Source: Amia ocellicauda
Taxonomy: Eukaryota; Chordata; Actinopteri; Amiiformes; Amiidae
Direction of reading: 5' to 3'
Length of the DNA stretch: 64,000 bases
Assembly: GCF_036373705.1 (NCBI RefSeq)
Contig: NC_089853.1
Location: 1,962,001 to 2,026,000 of the forward strand
Within the stretch, counting starts at the first letter, position 1. The number at the start of each line of letters is the position of its first letter. Made by a program: the position numbers and the translations under genes. Below are positions 47,901 to 58,472 of this stretch, piece by piece. The notes beneath the pieces were generated by a model. It saw nothing but the letters and a program-made list of their open reading frames with translations. It did not search any database and was not told the origin of the DNA.

Positions 47901-50900
47901 TATGCGCCGGCCCAGAGACAGGAGAGAAAGATGCGTGTCAGGTAAGGAGAATATTATCTGGTTGGGCTGTGAGCAGAGTGCTATGTATTTTTGGGTGGGT
48001 GGAGATGAGTCTCTATTGTCTCTGCTACAGGGCGATTCTGGAGGTCCCATGGTCTGCCCCAGAAAGAATGGACAGTGGACCCTTGTTGGCGTGACGTCAT
48101 GGGGTAAAGGCTGTGGCCGTAGCTGGATTGATAATGCTAGTAAACAGATGTCTAATAGGGGGTCTCCCGGGGTCTTCACCGATGTAAAACAGTTCCTTCC
48201 GTGGATACTGGGAAACATGTATACAGGTAATAAAAAAAAACATGATTTCACAGTGAATTAAGCAATACTGAGTACTGAGCTTGTACTGTATTGCAGAGGT
48301 TTAATTTGTTGTTTGTTTTTCAGACACACAACCAAACAAAAAATCTGCATCAAGTAAGTTCACATTTAAAATGGAAGTACACAGCATAAGTATTACATCA
48401 TCTGCCAGCAACATCCAAGAAGGAAATACGAGAATTGGGTCAAATTAAAATTTACATTTTAAGTTGAATGCTTGTCAACCTGGATTCATGTAATGCCTTT
48501 TCACTGTGTCAATATTTTGACAAAAGATCATCAAAATAAAACGAACCCATTCCTGAATTTTCTTTATAACCTAAAGATGATTATTTATTTTTTGGGGGGG
48601 GAAATAATAATTTAGTAATTGGAGTCTGACTTGTTAAAAATGTCTCTACTTTCTCTACCATTCTTAAGAGCTATGCAGCACGGCAGATGGTACAATAACA
48701 GGTACAGAAGGCCTGATACGAAATCCAGAAAAGCCCTACAATAACTACGAGAACAATGAGTAAGTAATGCACATGATGATGCATTTGTTTCTGAGAAATA
48801 TATCTTCAAATATTCTGTTATTGTTGCTGCAGTCGTTAGATTTACTCACCACTGCTCTATTCCAGACTGTGTTTCTGGTCTATAAGAGTCCCAGCTGGGA
48901 AAAACATTCTGCTGGAGTTTTTGGAGTTTGATTTGGAAAATGATACTTATTGCAGCAGTGACCAGCTCTCTGTATTTGCAGGAACAGAGAATCTAGTGGG
49001 TGAGTGTGGTGAAACAGGAGCCTTCACAGCAATGCTCTTCTCTCTCTTTTCTGACGTGATAGCACTGCAAACCTGTCTTACTGTTGCAGGTCAATTCTGT
49101 GGCAGTGTACTACCATCTCCAATCCTAATCAGCTCAAGCAGCGCCACCATCAAGTTCACATCTGATTTCAACGGCTCGGGGGCTGGATTTTCAGTGACAT
49201 ACAAGGCCATTGACCCAGATTCGCTTCTAGGTGAGATTTCACGATTCAACGCTATTACATTTTTTTATTTTGTGTATGATTTCCAGTTCTAATACCTTTA
49301 CTATAAGCATAACAACAAAGTAAAATATGCAGATTTCGCATCATAGACCACATACTTACACAAATCGTACATCATACAGAAACCATCGTATGATTATTTA
49401 TTGGCCTAAATGTATTGGCCTGTGCCCTCCCCCTACCTCACAAATACCCCTTTTTCAATACCTTTGGAAGACAAGAAGAGAATAATAGAGCATATTTTTT
49501 GTTTCTGTTATATTTTTCTTAAGAAAGTATAATTCCATTTCCCCGTTTTTTAGTATATTTGTTTCCTAAACTTAATATTATTTACATTGACAATGTCGAC
49601 TAAATTGGCATTTGCATTAAATATAAAAGTAGGTAGTCATGACACTTTTCATGATACGGGTTAGGCTATGTTTATCGATTTCTAAAATTATAAGGAGAAC
49701 TTCCTTTTCCCCACACAGTCCATATGCCTTTTGCTGAGGATTTGTTAATCTGAATTAACCACTGAAGTCCTGTCAGATACAGTGATCGACTCCAAGAAAG
49801 GCAGCTAAGCTGACACGAAGTGGAGTCCTCATGTTTACAGTCAGGCAAAGGCAAGCGGGACCCTGGAGTATGATTTCACAATGGCACTATGGTTACCCAT
49901 CCCAAAAGAGTCAATACAGCTGCTTATCAACACGAATAGCAGATGTAGAGGCTTAAAACAAGAGCAACCAGAAAAAATTAACTTAGTTTTATCCTGGGTC
50001 TGGATGCTAGTTCAGTATTCCAAGACTCGTATTACAATTTTATTTAATTGCACAAATTCTGTATTTTAACAGCTGTAATTCTACCTACATAATAATAACA
50101 TGTATCCACCAGTCTAAGAAATGCTCTATGGCTTTCTGCCTTTCCATTATAATATACTTATATCGAAGACACCTGTTGCTGGAAAATTGCCTTTGATTTT
50201 TTAAACACCCTGGTTTATGGCCCGTTGATATAGAATCTCAGGTCTCTCTGTAATAACTGTCCTTTGTATAATTGTAGCCTCCGGCTGTGGGGCGGTGGCA
50301 GTGCTCCAAGCCGAGGGAGTTGTTCAGAGCCTGCGCCATCCAGACCTCTACAGCAACAATGCTGCCTGCCGCTGGATAATCTATGCGCCACAAAACCATG
50401 TTATTAAGGTAACATCAGATTTATTTAGTCAGCTTACTTTTATACTGAAGGCCTGGCCGTGCTCAAAAATAGATTTCCCCAAATACAGTGAATATCTTGA
50501 GAGAACTACATACTGAATATAAGAATATTATGCTAAATTATATCCTTCTGTTTACCAATCTCACTGATCAGTAAGATGTACTAATGATTGATGGATTGAA
50601 GCCATCCTTACTAACTTGGGCAACAGCCGCAGTTACACAACAATTGGAGCAAGTGGGCTTGAACAAATTATCAAGATTTACAGTGCTTATTATGTATTTA
50701 TTGTCAAATTAACAAAATTAAACTAAAACTAAACTGTTCATTTAAGAATCATTCATAGTCAATATAAAACAGAAATGTTCTTTGGATTGCTAGATTGTTC
50801 GTTAGTATGGCAAGCCAAATGATCATTTAAAGATATCTTCAAATATTTAAAGATATCTCTAAATCATTTAAAGATATCTCATTTAAAAGTACATTTAGAG

Positions 50901-53900
50901 ATATCTGCAAATCATTTAGAGATATCTTCAAATGACTTCCTGTATGTAGCCCAAGATTATCACTTCCTGTTAACTTGTTCATTCATTTCTATGTAACTGA
51001 ATAAGGAAACAAGAAGTGATAATCTCAGACAAAATACATGAAGTCATTTGAAGATATCTCTATAAGATTTGCAGATATCTTTAAATGATTTAGAGATATC
51101 TTCAAATCATTTAGAGATATCTTTAAAAAGCACCTTATTTAGATACCTATAAACCATTTGCAGATATCTCTAAATCATTTATAGATATCTTTAAATATTT
51201 GAAGATATCTTTAAAAGCATTTAGAGATATCTCTAAATGATTATTTGGCTTGCCATAAGTTAATCTTGAGAGTTAGTCTTGATGTATGAAATTGTCCAAT
51301 AGTTGCCTGGATATTCTTTGTCACCACAAATTGTGTGTTTTGGATTTGAGTTTCTACTTCTAATCCCGTTTTTCAGATGGAGTTTGAAGATTTTGAGCTG
51401 GAAGAGTCAAGCGATTGTGGGTATGATTCACTCACCGTGTTTGGAGATGTGGAGGAAAGAGAAGAAATAGGTACTTAAAGATAGGGTGCCAACAGCACAG
51501 CATTTTATTTTCAGCATGAGGATAATTGGAATCTAATCAAAGAAAATGTGTCTCCCAAAGCTTTTTTAAGATAATGTGCCAAAACAAAAAAATCCAATAC
51601 ATATTTTCTATTGTCATGAACTTGCTGCTTTTTGTTTGTCTTAATGTTTCAGCATGTATTCAGGGTGTAAACTGGAGTATTGCACTGAATGAAACTGAGA
51701 AAAATGAAGATGTTTCCCAATAACTTTCCTCACTTCCCGTTTCAGCAACACTGTGTGGAACAAGCATTCCAGTCCCTGTGCTCAGTTATGACAATGTGAT
51801 GGTTTTGCAGTTCATCTCTGATGGCAGCATTTCATATAAAGGATTTAGTGCTATCATATCCTTCATTCGTAAAGAGGGTGAGTTTAATTGTTGAAACAAT
51901 TTAAAAATTTGGTATAAATGTAAACCTCAGTGTTTTTCAGAACAAAACATGAAAATGTACTTTATGTTCAGAACATGTGATAATATACACTCACCTAAAG
52001 GATTATTAGGAACACCTGTTCAATTTCTCATTAATGCAATTATCTAACCAACCAATCACATGGCAGTTGCTTCAATGCATTTAGGGGTGTGGTCCTGGTC
52101 AAGACACTCTCCTGAACTCCAAACTGAATGTCTGAATGGGAAAGAAAGGTGATTTAAGCAATTTTGAGCGTGGCATGGTTGTTGGTGCCAGACGGGCCGG
52201 TCTGAGTATTTCACAATCTGCTCAGTTACTGGGATTCTCACGCACAACCATTTCTAGGGTTTACAAAGAATGGTGTGAAAAGGGAAAAACATCCAGTATG
52301 CGGCAGTCCTGTGGGGGCGAAAATGCCTTGTTGATGCTAGAGGTCAGAGGAGAATGGGCCGACTGATTCAAGCTGATAGAAGAGCAACTTTGACTGAAAT
52401 AACCACTCGTTACAACCGAGGTATGCAGCAAAGCATTTGTGAAGCCACAACACGTACAACCTTGAGGCGGATGGGCTACAACAGCAGAAGACCCCACCGG
52501 GTACCACTCATGTCCACTACAAATAGGAAAAAGAGGCTACAATTTGCACAAGTTCACCAAAATTGGACAGTTGAAGACTGGAAAAATGTTGCCTGGTCTG
52601 ATGAGTCTCGATTTCTGTTGAGACATTCAGATGGTAGTCAGAATTTGGCATAAACAGAATGAGAACATGGATCCATCATGCCTTGTTACCACTGTGCAGG
52701 CTGGTGGTGGTGGTGTAATGGTGTGGGGGATGTTTTCTTGGCACACTTTAGGCCCCTTAGTGCCAATTGGGCATCGTTTAAATGCCACGGCCTACCTGAG
52801 CATTGTTTCTGACCATGTCCATCCCTTTATGACCACCATGTACCCATCCTCTGATGGCTACTTCCAGCAGGATAATGCACCATGTCACAAAGGTCGAATC
52901 ATTTCAAATTGGTTTCTTGAACATGACAATGAGTTCACTGTACTAAACTGGCCCCCACAGTCACCAGATCTCAACCCAATAGAGCATCTTTGGGATGTGG
53001 TGGAACGGGAGCTTCGTGCCCTGGATGTGCATCCCACAAATCTCCACCAACTGCAAGATTCCAAACCTATCAATATGGGCCAACATTTCTAAAGAATGCT
53101 TTCAGCACCTTGTTGAATCAATGCCACGTAGAATTAAGGCAGTTCTGAAGGCGAAAGGGGGTCAAACACAGTATTAGTATGGTGTTCCTAATAATCCTTT
53201 AGGTGAGTGTATATAAAAGCCTGGATTAATTTTAGTAATGTCTAGTTTCCTTTGATTGATTAATTTGCATTTTGTCTTGTATAGGAAAGTTTATATTATT
53301 GTAAATTAAAACAGACATATGGATAAACAGTCTAAACATACAGTATAAATAAATAGCATTACACAACTTTTAATGAATTAATGTATTTAGTACAATATTA
53401 TGATATCGACAAATGATATACCTTTTTACATTGATGGAAAAGCTATTTCAGGTGAGACTGACCAGATTACACACTTCAATCCACAGATTTGCATGCTGGA
53501 GGCCCTGATGAATCTAAAGAACACTCCTCGAAGGATTTCGACATGTCAGCCCCAGAGAACCCCTTAGGTTTGTTCAGTTAGGTTGGGAGTGTTTGTGCAC
53601 AGGAGGATCTGCGAAGTTGGGGTGATGTCAGTTGCACGTCTTTGTGAACCCTGTAGAATAATACATATTTTTCTAATACGTTTTGTGTAACCTTTCTTCT
53701 GTAGCACTACTTTGGCATTGATGTTTTATAAAAGCTACACGTGAACGTTTCCATTTCTGAGGAGATTGATATTCAGGGCAAAGCAGAGGTTCAGATGCCT
53801 CCAGACTGAGAGAGGGAGCGTGCTCAGACTTGCTCCAGCACTAACGCGCAGGTCCTCCTCAGATGCCTGTGGAATGCCTCCTGTCGCTGCCAGGTTCGTG

Positions 53901-56407
53901 CTCAGTCGCATCGTAGGGGGAGAGGAAGCCATCCCCCACTCCTGGCCCTGGCAAGTCAGTGTAGGTGTGGTCAATGAGCACATCTGTGGAGGCACTGTCA
54001 TCCACCCTGAGTGGATCCTGACGGCGGCTCACTGTGTGTATGGCTTGTAAGTCTATTGCAAATCCATACTACATTGTACACTGATATTTAGTTATTTTAA
54101 GAAGAAGTAGAAGCCAGAAAGGGTGCATTGAGAACATAACCATTATAACTGAGAAATCAAAATGTTTTAGGAGCAGAGGTTTAACATTTTAACAGATATT
54201 ATGTTATTTCATTAAGTAAGAAGGAAAAACTCTTCAGATGTATGCTGGTTTTCTAGTGTGAAGACTGCGTTCTCATAAAAGGAAATCAGAAGCCCTGGAT
54301 GCAGACCTGTATTTATGTGTTTGCCTTATGTGTGTGAGTGATTAAAGAGAAGATATGCCTATTTAGACCCTCTGTTTTGAATGTTAAAACCCTTAATGGG
54401 GGGTTTGTCAGATTTGTTTTTAATATGCTGTCATAATTTCTGTCTTACTGAACATTCATGGGTATTATTCTCTTTTTCCTCAAGTGAGAAGAAATATCTT
54501 GACTTGCTGGTAGTTGTTGCTGGAGACCATGACATCACCACGAAAGACCCAGAAGAACAAGTAATGGGACAATACATCATGTCACATATTCAGATGATGA
54601 CTTTATTGACTCCTTATCCTAAATAAATTGTTCAAACTCTTTTTTTCCTCCATCAGAAAAGATCTGTGAAAGAGGTCATCCTTCACCCGGGATATAATGA
54701 CATTTCATTAGATTATGATGTTGCCCTGCTCCAGCTGGCCACTCCACTGGTGTATAATAACTACGTCCACCCAGTCTGTCTTCCAAGCAAAAGCCAGGAA
54801 GTAAACTACTCTGGCTCTTGCACTGTGTCTGGATGGGGGAGTAAACAAGGTAGGTAGAGTATATGGGCTTAATGGGGTTTGAGGGGAATATGACAGTAAG
54901 TTCAAAGCTTTAAAATGTCCAGTGTACTTAATTCTAAAAAATCTATCTATTTACACATATACAACAGGCTCAATTCAGATTAGAATCAGACTCCTAACTT
55001 GTATGTTTGTTTTTTCCTTTCAAACTCTATTTTAAATGGCCAGATGTCTTCCTATATGCAAATTGTGTATTTGTGCTTTTATAATGCATATCTGGACACA
55101 ACAGTGAATAGCAATTAATTCATAATTTATTTCCACAATTACAAAGTAAAGCAATATTAATATTCAAGTTTATGCCAAATAAAACTGATACTGGTTAAAT
55201 ATTTAGTACAACAACAGGGAAACATTTATAGTGGTTTTGTAATAATAATAAACAATAAAGAAAAGTTATAGTGAGCCATATCAATCAATCCCTTTTCACA
55301 TCTTTGAGGTACTTTCTGATGCATATAATCCTATACGAACATGAGACCAGACTTTTCTCTTTGTCAGGTGGGTATTGGAACAGTACTCTGCAGCAGCTGG
55401 AGGTTCCAGTTCTGACAGCGGAGGATTGTGGGTCTCTGTACCCAGGCAGGATCACGGAGAGCATGCTCTGTGCCGGCTCTCCTCTGACCGAGGGACAGGA
55501 CACCTGTATGGTAAGGATGTCTCAGGACACTGTTATACAAACATCTGATTACAGGCTTAGAGAGATGGTTGTTTTGTTTTCATAATAACACGGCCATCTG
55601 ATCAGAGTGCAAACAATCCGCTGACTTGAATGTATTGACAGAGACATCTATTGGAGATTCCAGGTATTGCACCTAGCTGACTTGAACACTGTCACTGTCA
55701 AGGACAAATGATGGATGGGATCAGGAACTATCTTTCTTTTTCAGGGTGATTCTGGAGGCCCGCTGGTCTGTCAGTCAGAACAGTCCACTTACTTCCTCTA
55801 TGGGGTTACGAGCTGGGGCTTCGGCTGCGGGCAGGCCCGGAGGCCAGGCGTTTACTCATCCGTGCAGGTCGTCAGGGAGTGGATTCTCAGTCGTAAGTGT
55901 AGAGATCTCAGATGATCTCATCTCTGGCTTTTAGTCAGTGTCACCTTCCTTGTTCTGCCAGTAATTGTATCTGTGGGATACATTTATCTGAGATGCTTAA
56001 CTTGCAAAATTGGATGCGCTTAGGTTTTCTGTTTTTAGGGTCAGCCTTGTATGTGAGCGATGATATGAAGAGTTTGAATTAATAAACCAAAAATACCTGT
56101 CATTGCTTTTTTTCCCCATCGGTTGGTTTCTCAAGGAGATTTTTGGTTTGTTTGTGTTTTCATTTTCTGCAATACAAGAATTGTTGGTAAAGCCATGTAG
56201 AATAATCTGCTTTAATTGTCTTTCACTACATAGATTTTTTTTCAGCAAATTAATATATGCAATAAATACATTCTGGTCTTTTTTTTTTTTTTAGGTGTAG
56301 GTCAGGTGACAGATTCCACAAAAACAGCAACATCTGAACCTAAAACGTTATCACCGTGGATGAAGATTAAAAACAATATTGCCAAGAAATCATCTGTAGG
56401 AGGTTAG
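44911..56407 (+). CDS. OVCH2: Ovochymase-2 (oviductin-like): two trypsin-like domains and two CUB domains
   Basis: A secreted serine protease of the oviduct/egg-coat type; the family processes egg envelope glycoproteins. Exons: 44911-45001, 45563-45660, 46223-46320, 46456-46628, 47026-47121, 47790-47941, 48031-48226, 48324-48353, 48669-48759, 48866-48999, 49090-49230, 50278-50408, 51377-51470, 51746-51877, 53487-53567, 53839-54046, 54485-54560, 54657-54849, 55368-55510, 55745-55892, 56295-56407. Sum 2619 nt, 872 aa. Signal peptide residues 1 to about 24. Protease 1: R48/I49 VGG activation site, triad H89, D141, S239, with D233 giving trypsin specificity. CUB1 about 314-427; CUB2 about 437-550; linker 553-579 (exon 53487 is the least certain). 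Protease 2: R603/I604 VGG, H644, D695, S789, D783; M786 replaces the usual Gln before GDSGG. Both triads are intact. Intron 14 holds a Tc1 insertion. The last exon is a 37-residue Lys/Ser/Thr-rich tail ending in TAG. Confidence 0.93.
45216..45511. mobile_element. Foldback MITE 1 with GATATC repeats
   Basis: Ends TGGCAAGCTGTGACATTTAA and the complement (TTAAATGTCACAACGGCTTGCCA), flanked by TA on both sides. The interior is an array of palindromic motifs, mainly ATTGCTGATATCA and variants. Located in OVCH2 intron 1. It has the same end signature as the element at 50808-51255. Confidence 0.72.
45515..45545 (+). other. Short intronic sequence, nothing specific
   Basis: Between the MITE and the OVCH2 exon 2 acceptor. 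No motif beyond the polypyrimidine tract that follows. Confidence 0.3.
50808..51255. mobile_element. Foldback MITE 2 with GATATC repeats, 448 bp
   Basis: Ends TGGCAAGCCAAATGATCATT and the complement (AAATGATTATTTGGCTTGCCA), flanked by TA. Both arms hold many copies of AGATATCT spaced by about 10-18 bp of AAAT-rich sequence. The centre carries a further inverted pair (AAGATTATCACTTCCTG and CAAGAAGTGATAATCT) around GTTCATTC. In OVCH2 intron 12. Confidence 0.78.
51984..53213 (+). mobile_element. Tc1-like transposon, copy C (in OVCH2 intron 14)
   Basis: Full inverted repeats TATACACTCACCTAAAGGAT and the complement at 53181-53213. Same family as copies A and B. It inserted in the intron between the CUB2 and linker exons, in the same orientation as the gene. 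Confidence 0.96.
52136..53177 (+). pseudogene. Tc1-like transposase, copy C, frameshifted
   Basis: The protein is split into at least four frames: 52136-52366, 52354-52653, 52631-53092 and 52995-53177. Causes visible against copy B are an extra G in the CTGTGGGGGCG run near 52315, a 3-base-scale loss near 52634 (GGTAGTCAG where copy B has GGTAGAGTCAG), and an altered stretch near 53060 (ATTCCAAACC). The catalytic text ([27 protein letters not shown]) is retained in pieces. Not functional. Confidence 0.93.
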
Positions 56408-56632
56408 CTTTGTTAGGCCAAGGAGTAGTTATACAATGCAGCAGAGTATTTGTACTTGTTATTCTTTTTAATCCCTTTGTATATTGTATATGATTTCACA
56501 AATGTTAATTTTAGCAATGATGTGCATTTTTCATAGCTGTAGTACTGTATTAGATTGGTAAAATCTGTAACCTTTTACTTTAAATTAATATTAGAAGAAA
56601 GCTTTATAACTGGCACGTGTGAAATAACTAAT

Positions 56633-56638
56633 AATAAA
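56633..56638 (+). terminator. Candidate poly(A) signal, OVCH2
   Basis: AATAAA about 226 bp after the TAG at 56405-56407. If the transcript instead reached the CUB-like exons downstream, another signal would be needed. Confidence 0.5.
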
Positions 56639-57092
56639 ATAATGATTTACCTTTTTTGACCCTCTGGATATTGTTTAATTTCTGTTCCTCTTTCATACAT
56701 ACTGTATAAGAATACTTATACAAAATGTGTGTTGAACTGACTACAGAAAAATGTTCTTGGCAACTATGCAGGAAAATGAATTTAAAAATCTGACTAACAA
56801 ACATCCTTCAGTCAATCTGTATTCAGATCCGGTCCGATCAGATTTGGTGCCCCCTGATTTTGCCGATGGTTCTGATGTTCTTCAGGGTGTAACAATATTG
56901 TTTGACTGCAAAGAAAAAGATACACAATCTCCTCAACTACCCACAACATGAATCCAATAATCTGAGCCTGGAGTTTAATTTTAATCACAATTCTAATTTT
57001 TATACGCATTTTTGATTTACCAGTTTCCCATTTCTTCTGTGTTTGTATGAAGCTGAATATGAAGCTCAATTAAATTAACATTCTCATTAAAA

Positions 57093-57150
57093 AAAAATCA
57101 CAGTTTAATCTTGTGACAGAAGGTGGAATCTGCTATGATTATGTGTTGGT
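57093..57150 (+). pseudogene. Relic of a CUB3 exon of OVCH2 (first half)
   Basis: Acceptor-like AAATCACAG, then phase-0 reading FNLVTEGGICYDYVLV followed by TGA. The CYDYVLV text fits the CUB C(x)YD(x)L(x)V signature and aligns with CUB2 [10 protein letters not shown] 2-bp loss would explain the stop (GTATGACCCT where GTATATGACCCT would read VYDP). Homology is weak over such a short length. Confidence 0.4.
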
Positions 57151-57536
57151 ATGACCCTCAGTAATCACTGCCTTGCTTTTTGTTTTGTCTTGCTTTCTTT
57201 CTCAGCAAAGCTTCTTGAAAAGAGCACCGTCTCTGCTTTCAAACGGCTCCCTCTAGCACTGATTACAAAGATTTGAAGATTAATTTTATAGGACATTGAA
57301 GGAGATTTCCTACTTGACATTCTGTCTGAAAGACTTAAATACATTCCTGTGTGGAGACTAAGGGGATAGAATTGGCATTATCTAGTCAGAGGCCGCAACA
57401 CTATCTGCTCTCCAGTCCACCCACCTCCCTCTTGCATAAGCCATGCCAGGGCTTTTTGATGTTGATTACTGACATGCCCACTGGTATGGCAACTCCAGCT
57501 GGGGCTAAGATGTGTGTTTTCTCTGTTCTGCAGAAA

Positions 57537-57745
57537 AGCTATGTGGCGATACAAAGCCCATTCCAGTGTGGTCCAGTGACCCTCCCTTACTGTTCAGTTT
57601 AGTGGTAACTCGTGTAGATCATCACTGGAGTGTCAGCTACACACTGTGCAGCATTCAGGGTTCAAGACAGGATCAGCTTTGTTCTCCCCTGCCTGGCCTT
57701 TCTGTATTAGAAGTTGAACATACGGATCTCTCTGTAAAGATTTGA
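57537..57745 (+). pseudogene. Possible CUB3 second-half exon of OVCH2
   Basis: After a good acceptor (TTCTCTGTTCTGCAG), phase 1 gives EKLCGDTKPIPVWSSDPP, then LLFSL and WSVSYTL. This follows the CUB pattern LCG...P.P..SS....L.F.SD......F..SYT and has the same splice phase as the equivalent CUB1 (49090) and CUB2 (51746) exons. The frame runs on to a stop at 57743-57745. No donor was assigned. It may be a remnant or an exon of a longer isoform. Confidence 0.45.
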
Positions 57746-57749
57746 AACG

Positions 57750-58470
57750 AGTCACATTGAATCAAACTCGTCACTCTTCAGAGATAATATTTGTTTTTTT
57801 TTTCCATATTAAGAAAGAAACATGCTGCTATGAAAACATGCAGACAATTTTTTCATCTTGTTTTCACTTTGATGCCATATCTAATTTTGTGTCACAGCTT
57901 ACATGATTCAAAACATGTTGCAAATGAACCAAATCTTTGTATATACTCAAGGTCACCAGGTTTGGACGCTATACTATTTAAACTTTGGAAACATCTGTCA
58001 CGTGCGTCTTCATTTCCAAAGTTTTACATTTAAAATGTATCCTTTTTATAATGAAGAATTTAGTACAATACTGGTCAAGTTCATTTTTGTAATACGCATG
58101 TCTTGCAGCCCAGTTCCACAATCAGGGCCTTGTGGCAAAGCAGTAACAAGCTTTCCTGTAGAAATTAGAGCCTCCGTTCTTCTCCTGCCACGCAAAACTT
58201 AGATACACATTGATAGTGGTGTGATCAGCCTGCTTATCTGACATGCATACGATTATTGATTTGTGACCTTGTTTAAAATGCTGTATCATGCTCTCACTGT
58301 AGGCAAAGAAAGAGGACTTCACTCTCTAGGGCAGGTCTGTAAATGACAAACCCAGAGATGTATAATTCCCCGCTTGTGTGTTTGTGCCCTCGCCGCCGTG
58401 TGCAAGCTGAATGTTCTCCTCCCACAATGCACTCTGACCAGTGTGAGCAGGCATCTGGACACAGAAGACA
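57750..58470. other. Intergenic, OVCH2 to CYB5R2
   Basis: No gene. CpG content rises at 58385-58440, immediately before CYB5R2, suggesting its promoter. Confidence 0.4.
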
Positions 58471-58472
58471 CC

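Noticed and set aside
50808-51255. Regularly spaced AGATATCT as a protein-coding repeat
   Set aside because: Every frame is interrupted by stops, and the symmetry is of DNA strands (inverted arms), not codons.
53452-53567. Alternative start of the OVCH2 linker exon at 53452 (after CTATTTCAG)
   Set aside because: Reading in the required phase reaches a TAG at the end of the exon; the acceptor at 53486 keeps the frame to the next exon.
56751-56951. ORF downstream of OVCH2 as a CUB3 first exon
   Set aside because: It follows an acceptor-like ACTACAG but lacks CUB cysteines, aromatic pattern and the expected Cys-x-Trp spacing.
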